This document shows, piece after piece, positions 54,574-62,508 of a stretch of 64,000 nucleotides of DNA. The DNA is from Polaribacter ponticola. Its GTDB lineage: Bacteria > Bacteroidota > Bacteroidia > Flavobacteriales > Flavobacteriaceae. Location of the stretch: the NCBI RefSeq assembly GCF_026191475.2, contig NZ_JAOSLC020000003.1, positions 496,001-560,000 on the forward strand, given 5' to 3'. The notes beneath the pieces are model-generated. The model worked only from the letters and a program-made list of their open reading frames with translations. It was not told where the DNA came from and made no database searches. Each line of letters begins with the position of its first letter. Within the stretch, counting starts at the first letter, position 1. Position numbers and translations under genes: made by a program.

Positions 54574-55594
54574 TTATGATATTATATTTAATTTAGGAAT
54601 TATAATTTTTCTACTTCTTTCAGTTTCATCAACTTTAATTTTTGTTGAACTGTAAACATTATAACTTCTTACAATTTCTTTGATTTTATCTAAATTAAAC
54701 TGAGTGGTTATTTTATCATTTTTATGGTAAGAAATATCTAAACACTCATCTGTTTCGTTTAAGTTAATTTGCAATATCGATTCTGAAGTTACAATACTCG
54801 TTCGTACTATTTGTTCTATTATAAAAAGTAAGCTTCCAGGAACTATTAAAAATGTGCTTGTACAATTATTTTTGAAAGAAACATTTCTAAAAGCTAAATA
54901 ATTAAAAAGGTCTACTAATTCTTTAACAACAATAATTTCTTCTTTAAAAGAAATTAATTCTTTTTCTTGACCTGATAAAATATACCTATAAATTGTAGCT
55001 AAATGATCTATAAAATCATCTGATTTGTCTTTATCCTTTTTTATCAGAATTAATAATGATTCTAAACTTTCAAATAATAAATTAGGATTTATTTCTCTTT
55101 TAAATCGCTTAAAAACGTGTTCAATATTTTTTTATTAATGCCTCTTGTAGTAATTTTTCAGAATTGATTTTAAATAAATATTGATGACTTAAATAGAGTA
55201 CAATATAAATAAAAGTAACACCACAAAATATCGTATCAAAAACATAAATTTCTTCAATAGAAGCAGAAAAATTTAATAAATATTTAAAATATAAATTAAT
55301 TGCAACTGTAGAAATAACTAGACATAAAGCCATAGAAATAACAACTTGTAAAAAGATATTAAACCTAGATAATTTATTAAATAAAGTTTTTTTAAATAAT
55401 AATAAAAGTCCTCTAGAAAATTCTTGAATTAAGTAACTTAATGCAATACAAAAATATAATTCTTCGTTAAAAAACTGTTCTTGAATTTGCTCTACATTAT
55501 TGTTTAATAGTAAAACCAATAAATATATAATTACACCACTAATGATAGGGCTTAAAAGTCGAAAAAGTGGTTGATGTATAAATAACTTTTTCAT
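54574..55594 (-). CDS. LytS-like pseudo-histidine kinase (frameshifted)
   Basis: About 339 residues after repair; four transmembrane helices, then a LytS-like cytoplasmic region. The position of the phosphorylated His (SPHFLFNSL in real kinases) here reads NPNLLFESLESLL, so His is Asn. The N box (VENAxKHN) reads IEQIVRTSI, and no G box is seen. It therefore probably cannot bind ATP or autophosphorylate. Downstream parts (HLATIYRYILSGQEKELISF, EEIIVVKELVDLFNYLAFR) clearly align with kinase sequence. The frame breaks at T7 on the plus strand (55127-55133), needing one base less or two more. Its ATG overlaps the end of the active kinase gene by four bases. Confidence 0.82.
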
Positions 55595-56639
55595 CTAATT
55601 AAAGGTAATTTAACTATGAATTTTTCGTCCTTTATTATAGAAACGGTTTTATCAGCAATCAATAAATATCGTGCTTCAATATTTTTTAATCCGATGTTAA
55701 AAGAGGTAATATTTTTTGGTCCTTTAGTAATGTTGTTTTCTACAATTACCTCAAAACCATTAGATTTAATACTGATAAGCAATGGTGTATTAATAGCCAT
55801 TTGATTATGTTTTACTGCATTTTCTACTAACATTTGTAAAGTTAAAGGTGGAATTTTCGTTTCTAACACATCATCTTCAATAGAAATAATACATGAAAAC
55901 TTATCTTTAAAACGAGTTTGTATTAAATAGATATAAGCATTTACAAAATCAATTTCTTCTTGTAAAGTAATTAGTTTTTGATGATAACTTTTTAAAGTAA
56001 AATCATACATTTTTGCTAGTCTTCTAATAAAAACCTCAGCACTACTTTCGTCCTTATAAATTAAAGAAGAAATTGTATTTAAACTATTAAATAAAAAATG
56101 TGGGCTTAATTGAGATTTTAATGCATTTAATTGTAATTCTATTTGCTTTCTTTCTTGTTTAACTGTTTCAATTTGAAGTTTTGAATATGAATAATAAGAA
56201 TAAAATGCGAAGTAAATTACTTCAAAAACAATTGTTAAAATCAGTAAAATGATACCTAATTTAATAATTGAAGAATAATAGATTTTTATGAAATTTTTTA
56301 TCTCAAAAAAATAAACTTTGTATAAATAGAAAAAAATACAGTTATAAAAAAAGAAATAATAAAATGAGTAAGAACTCCTATAAAAAGTCTAGTTCCAGTT
56401 TTCTTTTGATAAGATAATATTTTGTTTAAAATTTTAACTGTTTTAGAAATAACAACAGTAATAAAAACACCTAATAATGATGCTAGTAAAGCATCCTTTA
56501 TAAGATAATTAGTATATTCTACTTGTTCACTAAAAATTAAAAAATAATTAATAGAAACACCTAACAAAACACCTAATAAAGATAAAATTATATATTTTTT
56601 CAAGAAAATAATGTTTGTTAATTTTTCTACTAAATGCAT
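55591..56639 (-). CDS. LytS-type sensor histidine kinase (frameshifted)
   Basis: About 349 residues after repair. Four membrane helices (about residues 10-150) without a recognisable extracytoplasmic domain lead into a coiled segment and a His_kinase core: KSQLSPHFLFNSLNTISSL (phospho-His), DFVNAYIYLIQTRFKDKF, LTLQMLVENAVKHN (ATP-binding N box) and IGLKNIEARY (reduced G box). The frame breaks at A7 on the plus strand (56305-56311). With eight it reads YTKFIFFEIKNFIKIYYSS. It is followed by a paralogue lacking the catalytic residues and by the LytTR regulator, which is presumably its phosphorylation partner. Confidence 0.9.
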
Positions 56640-56646
56640 AATAGCA

Positions 56647-56679
56647 AGGTAACAATTCTAAATTTTAGTATTGCTACCT
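56647..56679. other. Intercistronic hairpin before the kinase gene
   Basis: AGGTAACAAT (56647-56656) pairs with ATTGCTACCT (56670-56679) at 9 of 10, and inside it CTAA pairs with TTAG. It lies between the repeat-protein gene and the kinase gene. There is no strong T run on the minus strand after it. It may slow transcription or protect the upstream mRNA. Confidence 0.5.
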
Positions 56680-56692
56680 AATTTTTCTTATT

Positions 56693-58035
56693 TTAATAAA
56701 TAGCTTTCATTGCTCTTCCAAAATAAGTTTCAGAATTAATTGATTTTGCTGTTTTCGTATACGCTTCTTTAACTTTACTTGAAGCATTTTTTACTTTGGG
56801 TGCAAATGTTATTAACACTTGCGATAATTCGTGACTAGATTCTATAGACGCTACAGCATTTAAAAGGTTTATTAATTGTGTTTCATTTAAGTCTTTATTT
56901 TTAGCAATTCCCTTATAAATTGTTGCTGCGTAATGACTAGAACTTATATTTTTTGTTATAATCTCTAGAACATTATTAAAATTCTCATTGTCCAACTTAT
57001 TCTTAACTAATTCCTTAATTACTTCTGATGCATAATGATCTGAATTAATATCATTTAAAGAATTCATAAAACTATTGTAAGCTTGTTTAGATAAATTTTT
57101 ATTTCTTAATGCTTTTTTAAGGGTATTTGTTTTGTAATGATCTGAACCTATATTTTTAGATAGCTTCATCACTTGTTCCATATTATTCTCGTTAAGTTTT
57201 CTCTCATCCATAATATTTCCTAAAACCTCACTCAAATAGTGGTCTGAATTTATATTTTCGGAAATTGTTAAAAGACTAGCTAATTGAGTATCATTTATTT
57301 CTTTGTTAGATATAATTGATTTTAAAATTTGAGTTAAATAATGATCTGAACCAACTGTTTTTGCCGCAGAAATATAAGCATCAATTGAGCTTGAATTTTT
57401 CAAAAATAATTCTTGATTTTTTCTTAAAATATTAGCTAAATAATGGTCTGAGCTAATTACTTTCCCAACAATTTTTAAGGTATTTGCTACTTCTTTAGAA
57501 GATAATGGTTTCTTTAAAAGCAATTTAAAATATGCACTTTGCACATAATCACTTTCCATTTTTTTTATTTCATTTAAAACATCATTAGCACCACCTTTTT
57601 TATAAAAACGATCTACTCTACTCTCTGCTCCAATTGTTGTAGACCTTAGAATTTCTGGTAAAACATCAGACAACCACTGTTTCCCTCCAGGGTAATAATC
57701 TTTTTCACTCCAACCTATATAAAATTTTCGAATTAACTTACTACCTTCTTTTTGTATAATAATTTTTCTTTTTTTCCAAAACTAGATTTTTTAATTTCAA
57801 TATATCCTCCTCTAGATATATCTATAATATCTGTATCTGTTTCGTTTAGTGTAATTTCTCCTTCATATTCAATTTTAAAATCATTTTTATTATTACTAAT
57901 ACTTATTTTACTTCTTCCATTATTACTATTAAAAGAAATTGAATTTTGAGCAAAATAATTTATCGGACTAAAAATAAATAAGATTAATAATATAGTTAGT
58001 AAAGATCTTTTCTTGTTTATATTTGATGTTCTCAT
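56693..58035 (-). CDS. Secreted 34-residue (SDHYL) repeat protein (frameshifted)
   Basis: About 447 residues after repair. A signal peptide (LLTILLILFIFSPINYFAQ) is followed by a beta-like region (KISISNNKNDFKIEYEGEI, DIIDISRGGYIEI) and then about nine tandem repeats of exactly 34 residues. Each contains SDHYL or a variant (SDYVQ, SDHYK, SDHYA, SSHYA, SSHEL) followed by xxIL and two predicted helices. I recall similar SDYxL repeats in uncharacterised Bacteroidota and proteobacterial proteins; no function is known to me. The frame breaks at T7 on the plus strand (57769-57775). First gene of the unit that encodes the two kinase-like proteins and the regulator. Confidence 0.82.
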
Positions 58036-58081
58036 TATGTGTAAAAGTTTAAAATATTTGTATAATTATTTATTGATACAA

Positions 58082-58089
58082 CAAATGTA
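58082..58089 (-). promoter_or_regulatory. -7 box of the signalling unit
   Basis: TACATTTG on the minus strand, a perfect TAnnTTTG. A TTTG lies 16 nt upstream, inside a T run that spans the normal -33 position. About 47 nt before the repeat-protein ATG. Confidence 0.5.
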
Positions 58090-58122
58090 TGTTCGTAATA
58101 TCATTCAAAAAAATGAAATGTA

Positions 58123-58152
58123 ATGAACTGTATAAACAATGTATTGAACTGT
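58123..58152 (-). promoter_or_regulatory. Predicted LytTR regulator binding site, two direct repeats
   Basis: On the minus strand ACAGTTCAA (58152-58144), a 12-bp spacer, then ACAGTTCAT (58131-58123). The LytTR consensus I know from AgrA is [TA][AC][CA]GTTN[AG][TG], twice, 12-13 bp apart. The second site matches at all nine positions, the first at eight, and the 21-bp period equals two DNA turns. The pair ends about 34 bp upstream of the minus-strand -7 box, a standard activator position. Confidence 0.65.
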
Positions 58153-58354
58153 AAAAACAAAATAAACTAATAATAAAAAAAATGTGACTTATAAATCTTA
58201 AATGGTGTCTAAAAGAATAAGTTAGTATATCAAGTAATCTTTTTGTTTAAAATTTTAAACAAAAAAAACAAGAAAATAAATTAAAATGCATATATTAGTA
58301 CATAATATTTTATTAACGAAATTAAATTTTCAGAACTAACCCCCCATTAGTAAA

Positions 58355-58876
58355 TTGAAAAAAATAATTATAATATTTATACTAGTATATCAGTGTTTTG
58401 CTTTTTCTCAGCAATCAACAAATAAATATACTGTACTAAAATCTACAATAACTTCTGTAGGTTCATCTACCATTTATACTTCTAATAATAAATATAGTAT
58501 TCAACAAAGTGTTGGTCAATCTAGTATTATTGGTCAAAAAGAAATAAACGCTATTACTGTACAACAGGGTTTCTTAACAAGTAATATTAGTTTTAAAATT
58601 AACAATTCTAACAATAATAATTTTAAAGAAGATTTAGAATTTGTAATTTCTCCAAACCCTTTTATAGATCATATTAAAATTGATTTTTCTAAAAAAACAA
58701 TTTATGATATCTATATTAAAATTTATGATATAAACGGTAAAGTTTATACAATACAAAAATATCCGCCTTCTATTAAACTTATTATTCCCATGCGAAGATT
58801 TAGTATAGGAACTTATTTAATTCAGATTACGAGCGGAAAAACGATAAGTACTAATAAAATTATAAAAATAAAATAG
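58355..58876 (+). CDS. T9SS type A sorting-domain protein
   Basis: A 173-residue secreted protein. It has a signal peptide (IIIIFILVYQCFAFS, then QQ), a middle part (SIQQSVGQSSIIG, VQQGFLTS) typical of small Bacteroidota surface proteins, and a C-terminal type A sorting domain. The domain reads FVISPNPFIDHIKIDF, YDINGKVY, and a final GTYLIQITSGKTISTNKIIKI. Predicted to be exported by the type IX secretion system and attached to the surface. Starts at TTG 58355, 9 nt after a C6 tract. First gene of a surface-protein run. Confidence 0.88.
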   Translation: MKKIIIIFILVYQCFAFSQQSTNKYTVLKSTITSVGSSTIYTSNNKYSIQQSVGQSSIIGQKEINAITVQQGFLTSNISFKINNSNNNNFKEDLEFVISPNPFIDHIKIDFSKKTIYDIYIKIYDINGKVYTIQKYPPSIKLIIPMRRFSIGTYLIQITSGKTISTNKIIKIK

Positions 58877-58877
58877 A

Positions 58878-59564
58878 ATGTTATATAAACAAGTAACATA
58901 TAGCTTCTTAATGTTTTTCACAATTTTATCAACTGTGGCAAAAGCTCAACAATTATACATAGAATCTGGGGTAGAAAGTGCTTTCTTTAAAGATTATGTA
59001 AATAATCGAGGAGAAAATTCTTTAGACTTAAGTTACCCTAAATCTCAAGAGTTTTTTATTGAAAGTGGACTTCGTTTAAATATTTATAAAGAAAGATTAA
59101 AATTGAATTTAGGAGGCAGTTATAACACATATAAGATAAATACCGGATTTTTTTCGGGAGAATCAAGTATACCTTTAACTTATAATTTAACTTATGTTAG
59201 TATTAAATCTGGTTTTATTTTTAACATAATAAATGAGCCTAGATTTAAATTTCAAGCACATACACACCTCTCTTACGATTGGCTTTATAAAGGCACAAGT
59301 ACTTTTAGAGGAGTTGTTAATGATTTATATAATGATAATACATACGATAAAACTCTAATTCGTTTTCATAAAGGTTTAAGCGTAGAATACAATATATCAA
59401 ATAAAATAGCAACTTATATTAGTTATAATATAACAGATAGTTTTAGAGAAAAAAATGAAGATAGTAACATCGAAGAGAGTTATGTATTTCATACAAATGC
59501 AATTTCCATGGGTATGATTTTTAATATTCTTAGTCGAAGAGAAATTTGTTACGGAGGATTTTAA
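58878..59564 (+). CDS. Predicted outer-membrane beta-barrel protein
   Basis: A 228-residue protein with a signal peptide (FLMFFTILSTVAKA, then QQ) and alternating hydrophobic/polar strands (LYIESGVESAFF, FFIESGLRLNIY, LKLNLGGSYNTYKI, LTYVSIKSGFIFNI, FQAHTHLSYDW, LSVEYNISNKIATYISY, NAISMGMIFNI). This fits an 8- to 10-strand barrel. It begins 1 nt after the previous stop. By position it could be the outer-membrane partner of the neighbouring T9SS protein, similar in arrangement to PorP/SprF partners, but I see no clear homology to those. Confidence 0.7.
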   Translation: MLYKQVTYSFLMFFTILSTVAKAQQLYIESGVESAFFKDYVNNRGENSLDLSYPKSQEFFIESGLRLNIYKERLKLNLGGSYNTYKINTGFFSGESSIPLTYNLTYVSIKSGFIFNIINEPRFKFQAHTHLSYDWLYKGTSTFRGVVNDLYNDNTYDKTLIRFHKGLSVEYNISNKIATYISYNITDSFREKNEDSNIEESYVFHTNAISMGMIFNILSRREICYGGF

Positions 59565-59575
59565 ATAACAAGAGT

Positions 59576-60716
59576 ATGAAACTTAAACATAAAATATGTT
59601 TTTTCTTTTTATTATTGACCAGTGCGATAGCATTAGGTCAAACTCCTGGTTTTAACTATCAAGCACTTATTTTAAATAATGAAGAAGTACAGATTCCGGG
59701 AACAGATGTTACAGAAAATAAAATTCCGTTAAGTTCAGAAGATATAATTCTACGTTTTACTATAACTAATGAAGCTGGCATAGAGTATACAGAAGAACAT
59801 AAAATTACAACCGAAGAAAATGGAATGGTTTCTATTATTGTTGGTGAAGGAACGCCTATAAATTTTAGGTTTGAAGATATTTTATGGGATGGAAAACTAA
59901 AGTATTTAAATGTAGAATTAAATATTCTTAGTAATAATGATGGTTTTGTTTTTAGATACTCAAAAGATACTTTACATTCCTCACCCAACAAATGGAACAG
60001 GTAACGTAAATATTGTAAATACTTTAGAAGAATTAACTCCACCATATACAACTGGAGATTTAATTTGGATTACAAGTTATGGTGAGAATAATAATACTTC
60101 ATTATTAATTTGGAATGGTAATAGTTGGGTACCTGTAAATGAAGATTTTGATCCAACAAACGAATTAGGTCTTATAGTAGTTTCAAGTAATATTGATCGT
60201 GATACGCAATTTACTAACCCAAAAAACGGAGATCAAGTTTGGAATAAAGAATGTAAATGCATACAAGTTTTTGACGATACTATTTGGGAATCTATAAACT
60301 CAAAAGCAATTAATGGACTTCATACTAATAATAATACCATAAAATTAGGAGGAGAACTAATAGAACCTACTACAATAACAGTAAATGAATTAAATACTCT
60401 TGCCATTAAAGGTTTAGAAACAAGTTTAAATGATGATGATAAAATTATAGTTGTAGATAAAGACACAGGTGTTTTAATGCAAAAAACTTTACCTGCTATT
60501 ACTTCAACTTCACAAAAAACTGAAGTTGTTATTTATGCAATTGATGGTCAAATAGAATTTAAAACCCCATTAAATATTACTAATGTAGAAAAAATCAATG
60601 TTTTTAGAAATGGAGTAAATATTAGCTTTACAGCGTTAAATGATAAAACAATAAAATTAGAGCCAGAAGCAGTATGCTATGAAAATGATAAAATAAGAAT
60701 TGTTCAATTATACTAA
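59576..60716 (+). CDS. Secreted fibre-like protein A (frameshifted)
   Basis: About 380 residues after repair. A signal peptide (FFFLLLTSAIALG, then Q) is followed by a domain found in many Bacteroidota surface proteins: TPGFNYQALILNNEEVQIPG, LRFTITNEAGIEYTEEHKI and WDGKLKYLNVELN. The frame changes at about 59971-59974; restoring a lost TA gives SKDTLYIPHPTNGTGN, or removing one base also works. The middle has LIWITSYGENN and GDQVWNKECKC segments. The C-terminal about 60 residues (NVEKINVFRNGVNISF to RIVQLY) resemble the end of the next protein. ATG 59576 is chosen because the signal peptide begins there. Confidence 0.75.
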
Positions 60717-60721
60717 TACTA

Positions 60722-60727
60722 CCCCCC
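60722..60727 (+). other. C6 tract before fibre-like gene B
   Basis: Six C in a very AT-rich context (TACTACCCCCCTAAAT), between the stop of gene A and gene B. A second C6 tract sits at 58340-58345 before the first gene of the run. Possibly a shared leader element; untested. Confidence 0.4.
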
Positions 60728-60800
60728 TAAATAAAATTATAAAATGAGAAAAACTAACAGTAAAATCAAATTATTAACACAACTATTAAAATTAAAAAAA

Positions 60801-61511
60801 ATGAAAAATAATTATTTAAAATTAGCCGTTTTAGGCCTTATGATGTTTGCAGGATCTGCAATTAATGCGCAAACATCAGACACAACAGATGCAAACTTAA
60901 ATAAAGGTGCTGGAGATGGTGTTTCAGTAAGAGTTATAGACAATAAAGGTACTATAAAGTATTTACAAACTAATAATGGTATTACTTCTATTACTTCAAC
61001 TTCTGCATCAAATAGAACAACTACTACATGGCAGTTAGGAGGTACACTTACAGATAGTACATATATAGATGTAAGCAATAGAATATTTGCTTTAGATGGA
61101 ATAAAACTATTAACTCCTACTCTTTCAGCTGGAGATGCAACAACAGCAGCAATAGCATCTACAGCCTCAAATGCATCTTCACATGGAGGCACAGGAACTG
61201 GTTGGACTGTTTTAATTAGAGATGAAGAAACTGGTGAAACAAAAAAATTGTTAGCAACAAACTTAATTACAGCTGGACGACAAGAATTCCCAATAGTCAC
61301 AGATGGTGATACTGCAATAACTGCTACTGGTTTAGCAATGGGAACATCAATTAATAAAATATCTGTTTATAGAAATGGGGCAAAATTGAGAGCTGGAATA
61401 GATTATACACTTACTGCAGATGATACAATCACTTTAGACATTTCTGCTGCTGATCCTAATGATTGGACAACTTATGCTGGTGATATTATAGAGGTTCAAT
61501 GGATTTATTAA
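60801..61511 (+). CDS. Secreted fibre-like protein B
   Basis: A 236-residue protein. The preferred start is ATG 60801, which gives a clean signal peptide (YLKLAVLGLMMFAGSAINAQ); an ATG at 60744 in the same frame would add 19 basic residues. The mature protein is rich in Thr, Ser, Ala and Gly, with RVIDNKGTIKYL near its N terminus and a C-terminal module INKISVYRNGAKLRAGIDYT to IIEVQWIY. The first motif recurs in protein C and the C-terminal module in protein A. No Cys and few Lys after the signal. It may be a repeated surface-fibre subunit; this is inference. Confidence 0.75.
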   Translation: MKNNYLKLAVLGLMMFAGSAINAQTSDTTDANLNKGAGDGVSVRVIDNKGTIKYLQTNNGITSITSTSASNRTTTTWQLGGTLTDSTYIDVSNRIFALDGIKLLTPTLSAGDATTAAIASTASNASSHGGTGTGWTVLIRDEETGETKKLLATNLITAGRQEFPIVTDGDTAITATGLAMGTSINKISVYRNGAKLRAGIDYTLTADDTITLDISAADPNDWTTYAGDIIEVQWIY

Positions 61512-61520
61512 ATTTATAAT

Positions 61521-61566
61521 ATTGTTTAGAGAGTTGAAATTAAAAGAAATCAACTCTCTAAACAAT
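61521..61566. other. 17-bp hairpin between fibre genes B and C
   Basis: ATTGTTTAGAGAGTTGA (61521-61537) is perfectly complementary to TCAACTCTCTAAACAAT (61550-61566), loop of 12 nt. No T run follows on either side, so it does not look like a standard terminator. It could stabilise the upstream mRNA and lower downstream expression. Confidence 0.7.
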
Positions 61567-61604
61567 TAAGAATTAAAACATATCTTTTAAGAAAGAATTA
61601 ATTA

Positions 61605-62504
61605 ATGTTTTATAAAGGGCTCATAAAATTATTATTATTTACATTTTTTGCAAATTGCATACAACATACTATTGCTCAAGAGATTAGAGTTATAGATAAT
61701 AAAGGAACCTTAAAAATAGCAAATAACAATAGTGTAACTTCCTCAAATACATCCCCATTATTACCTTTAGAAAACGATATTTGGTACGATACAACTTCAA
61801 ACCCTACTTTAATCAAAATTTATAATGATGGTAATTGGGTAAATTTATCTAAAACAGGTATAGAAGGATCTATTTTTTTTGCAGGTGCAGATGGCACACT
61901 TACAGAAGATAATGCTCAATTATTTTGGAATACAACTAATAACAGACTTGGTGTAGGAACAGATGATCCTCAAACAAAATTTCATGTAACAGGAGGTGTT
62001 AGAGCAGAAGGAGTATTAAACTCTGCAGGAACTTTTGGTATACCTGCATATCGATTTAGTGGTGATATTGATACTGGTATTTTTAATCCTTCAGCAGATT
62101 ATATGGGTTTTAGTGCTGGCGGAATTGAGGCTTTTAATATTAGTGAGATAACTAATACAACAACTGTAAATATTAAAGAAACGTTAAAGTTAGATGGTCA
62201 AATATTAGATGAATTAGGAGTTGCAGGTACCGTTGGACAAGTTTTAACCGCAACAGCTACCGGTACAAAATGGGAAGTTGTTATTAATGATGTTGATGAT
62301 GAATTAATTTTTGACGGTAATGATGATGGGATAAATACTAATGATAATTTCTTATATGTTTCCTTAATAGTAAATGGAGCTTGGAAAGTAATTAGATATA
62401 ACAAAACAGATGTAAACGTAGAGGATACAGCTACTGTTTTAACAAACTCAGGACAAGTAGCACAACCAACAACCTTAGCAGAATGTACCGCATTAACATT
62501 TTAA
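61605..62504 (+). CDS. Secreted fibre-like protein C
   Basis: A 299-residue protein with a signal peptide (LLLFTFFANCIQHTIA, then Q). Directly after it EIRVIDNKGTLKIANN matches the start of protein B. Then comes a tail-fibre-like domain (FWNTTNNRLGVGTDDPQTKF, GVRAEGVLNSAGTFGIPAYR, DIDTGIFNPSADYMGFSAGG), similar to the collar and shaft segments seen in phage fibres and Bacteroidota surface proteins. GTVGQVLTATATGTKWE is another common shaft motif. It has no recognisable T9SS sorting domain and no chaperone domain. Confidence 0.75.
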   Translation: MFYKGLIKLLLFTFFANCIQHTIAQEIRVIDNKGTLKIANNNSVTSSNTSPLLPLENDIWYDTTSNPTLIKIYNDGNWVNLSKTGIEGSIFFAGADGTLTEDNAQLFWNTTNNRLGVGTDDPQTKFHVTGGVRAEGVLNSAGTFGIPAYRFSGDIDTGIFNPSADYMGFSAGGIEAFNISEITNTTTVNIKETLKLDGQILDELGVAGTVGQVLTATATGTKWEVVINDVDDELIFDGNDDGINTNDNFLYVSLIVNGAWKVIRYNKTDVNVEDTATVLTNSGQVAQPTTLAECTALTF

Positions 62505-62508
62505 TTAA

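Larger units (their letters stand above)
58036..58354. other. Divergent intergenic region, 319 bp
   Basis: A very AT-rich region without a coding frame between the repeat-protein gene (minus) and the T9SS-type gene (plus). It holds a minus-strand -7 box (58089-58082), the paired LytTR-like sites (58123-58152), a stretch of poly-A-rich sequence, and a C6 tract (58340-58345) just before the plus-strand start. No confident plus-strand promoter was found. Confidence 0.6.

Noticed and set aside
58878..59564. Assignment of the barrel protein to PorP/SprF
   Set aside because: Only position and barrel character support it; the expected PorP/SprF sequence motifs were not seen.
60812..61300. 162-residue minus-strand frame opposite fibre gene B
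   Set aside because: Arises from the Thr/Ala-rich repeats read backwards; the plus-strand frame has a signal peptide.
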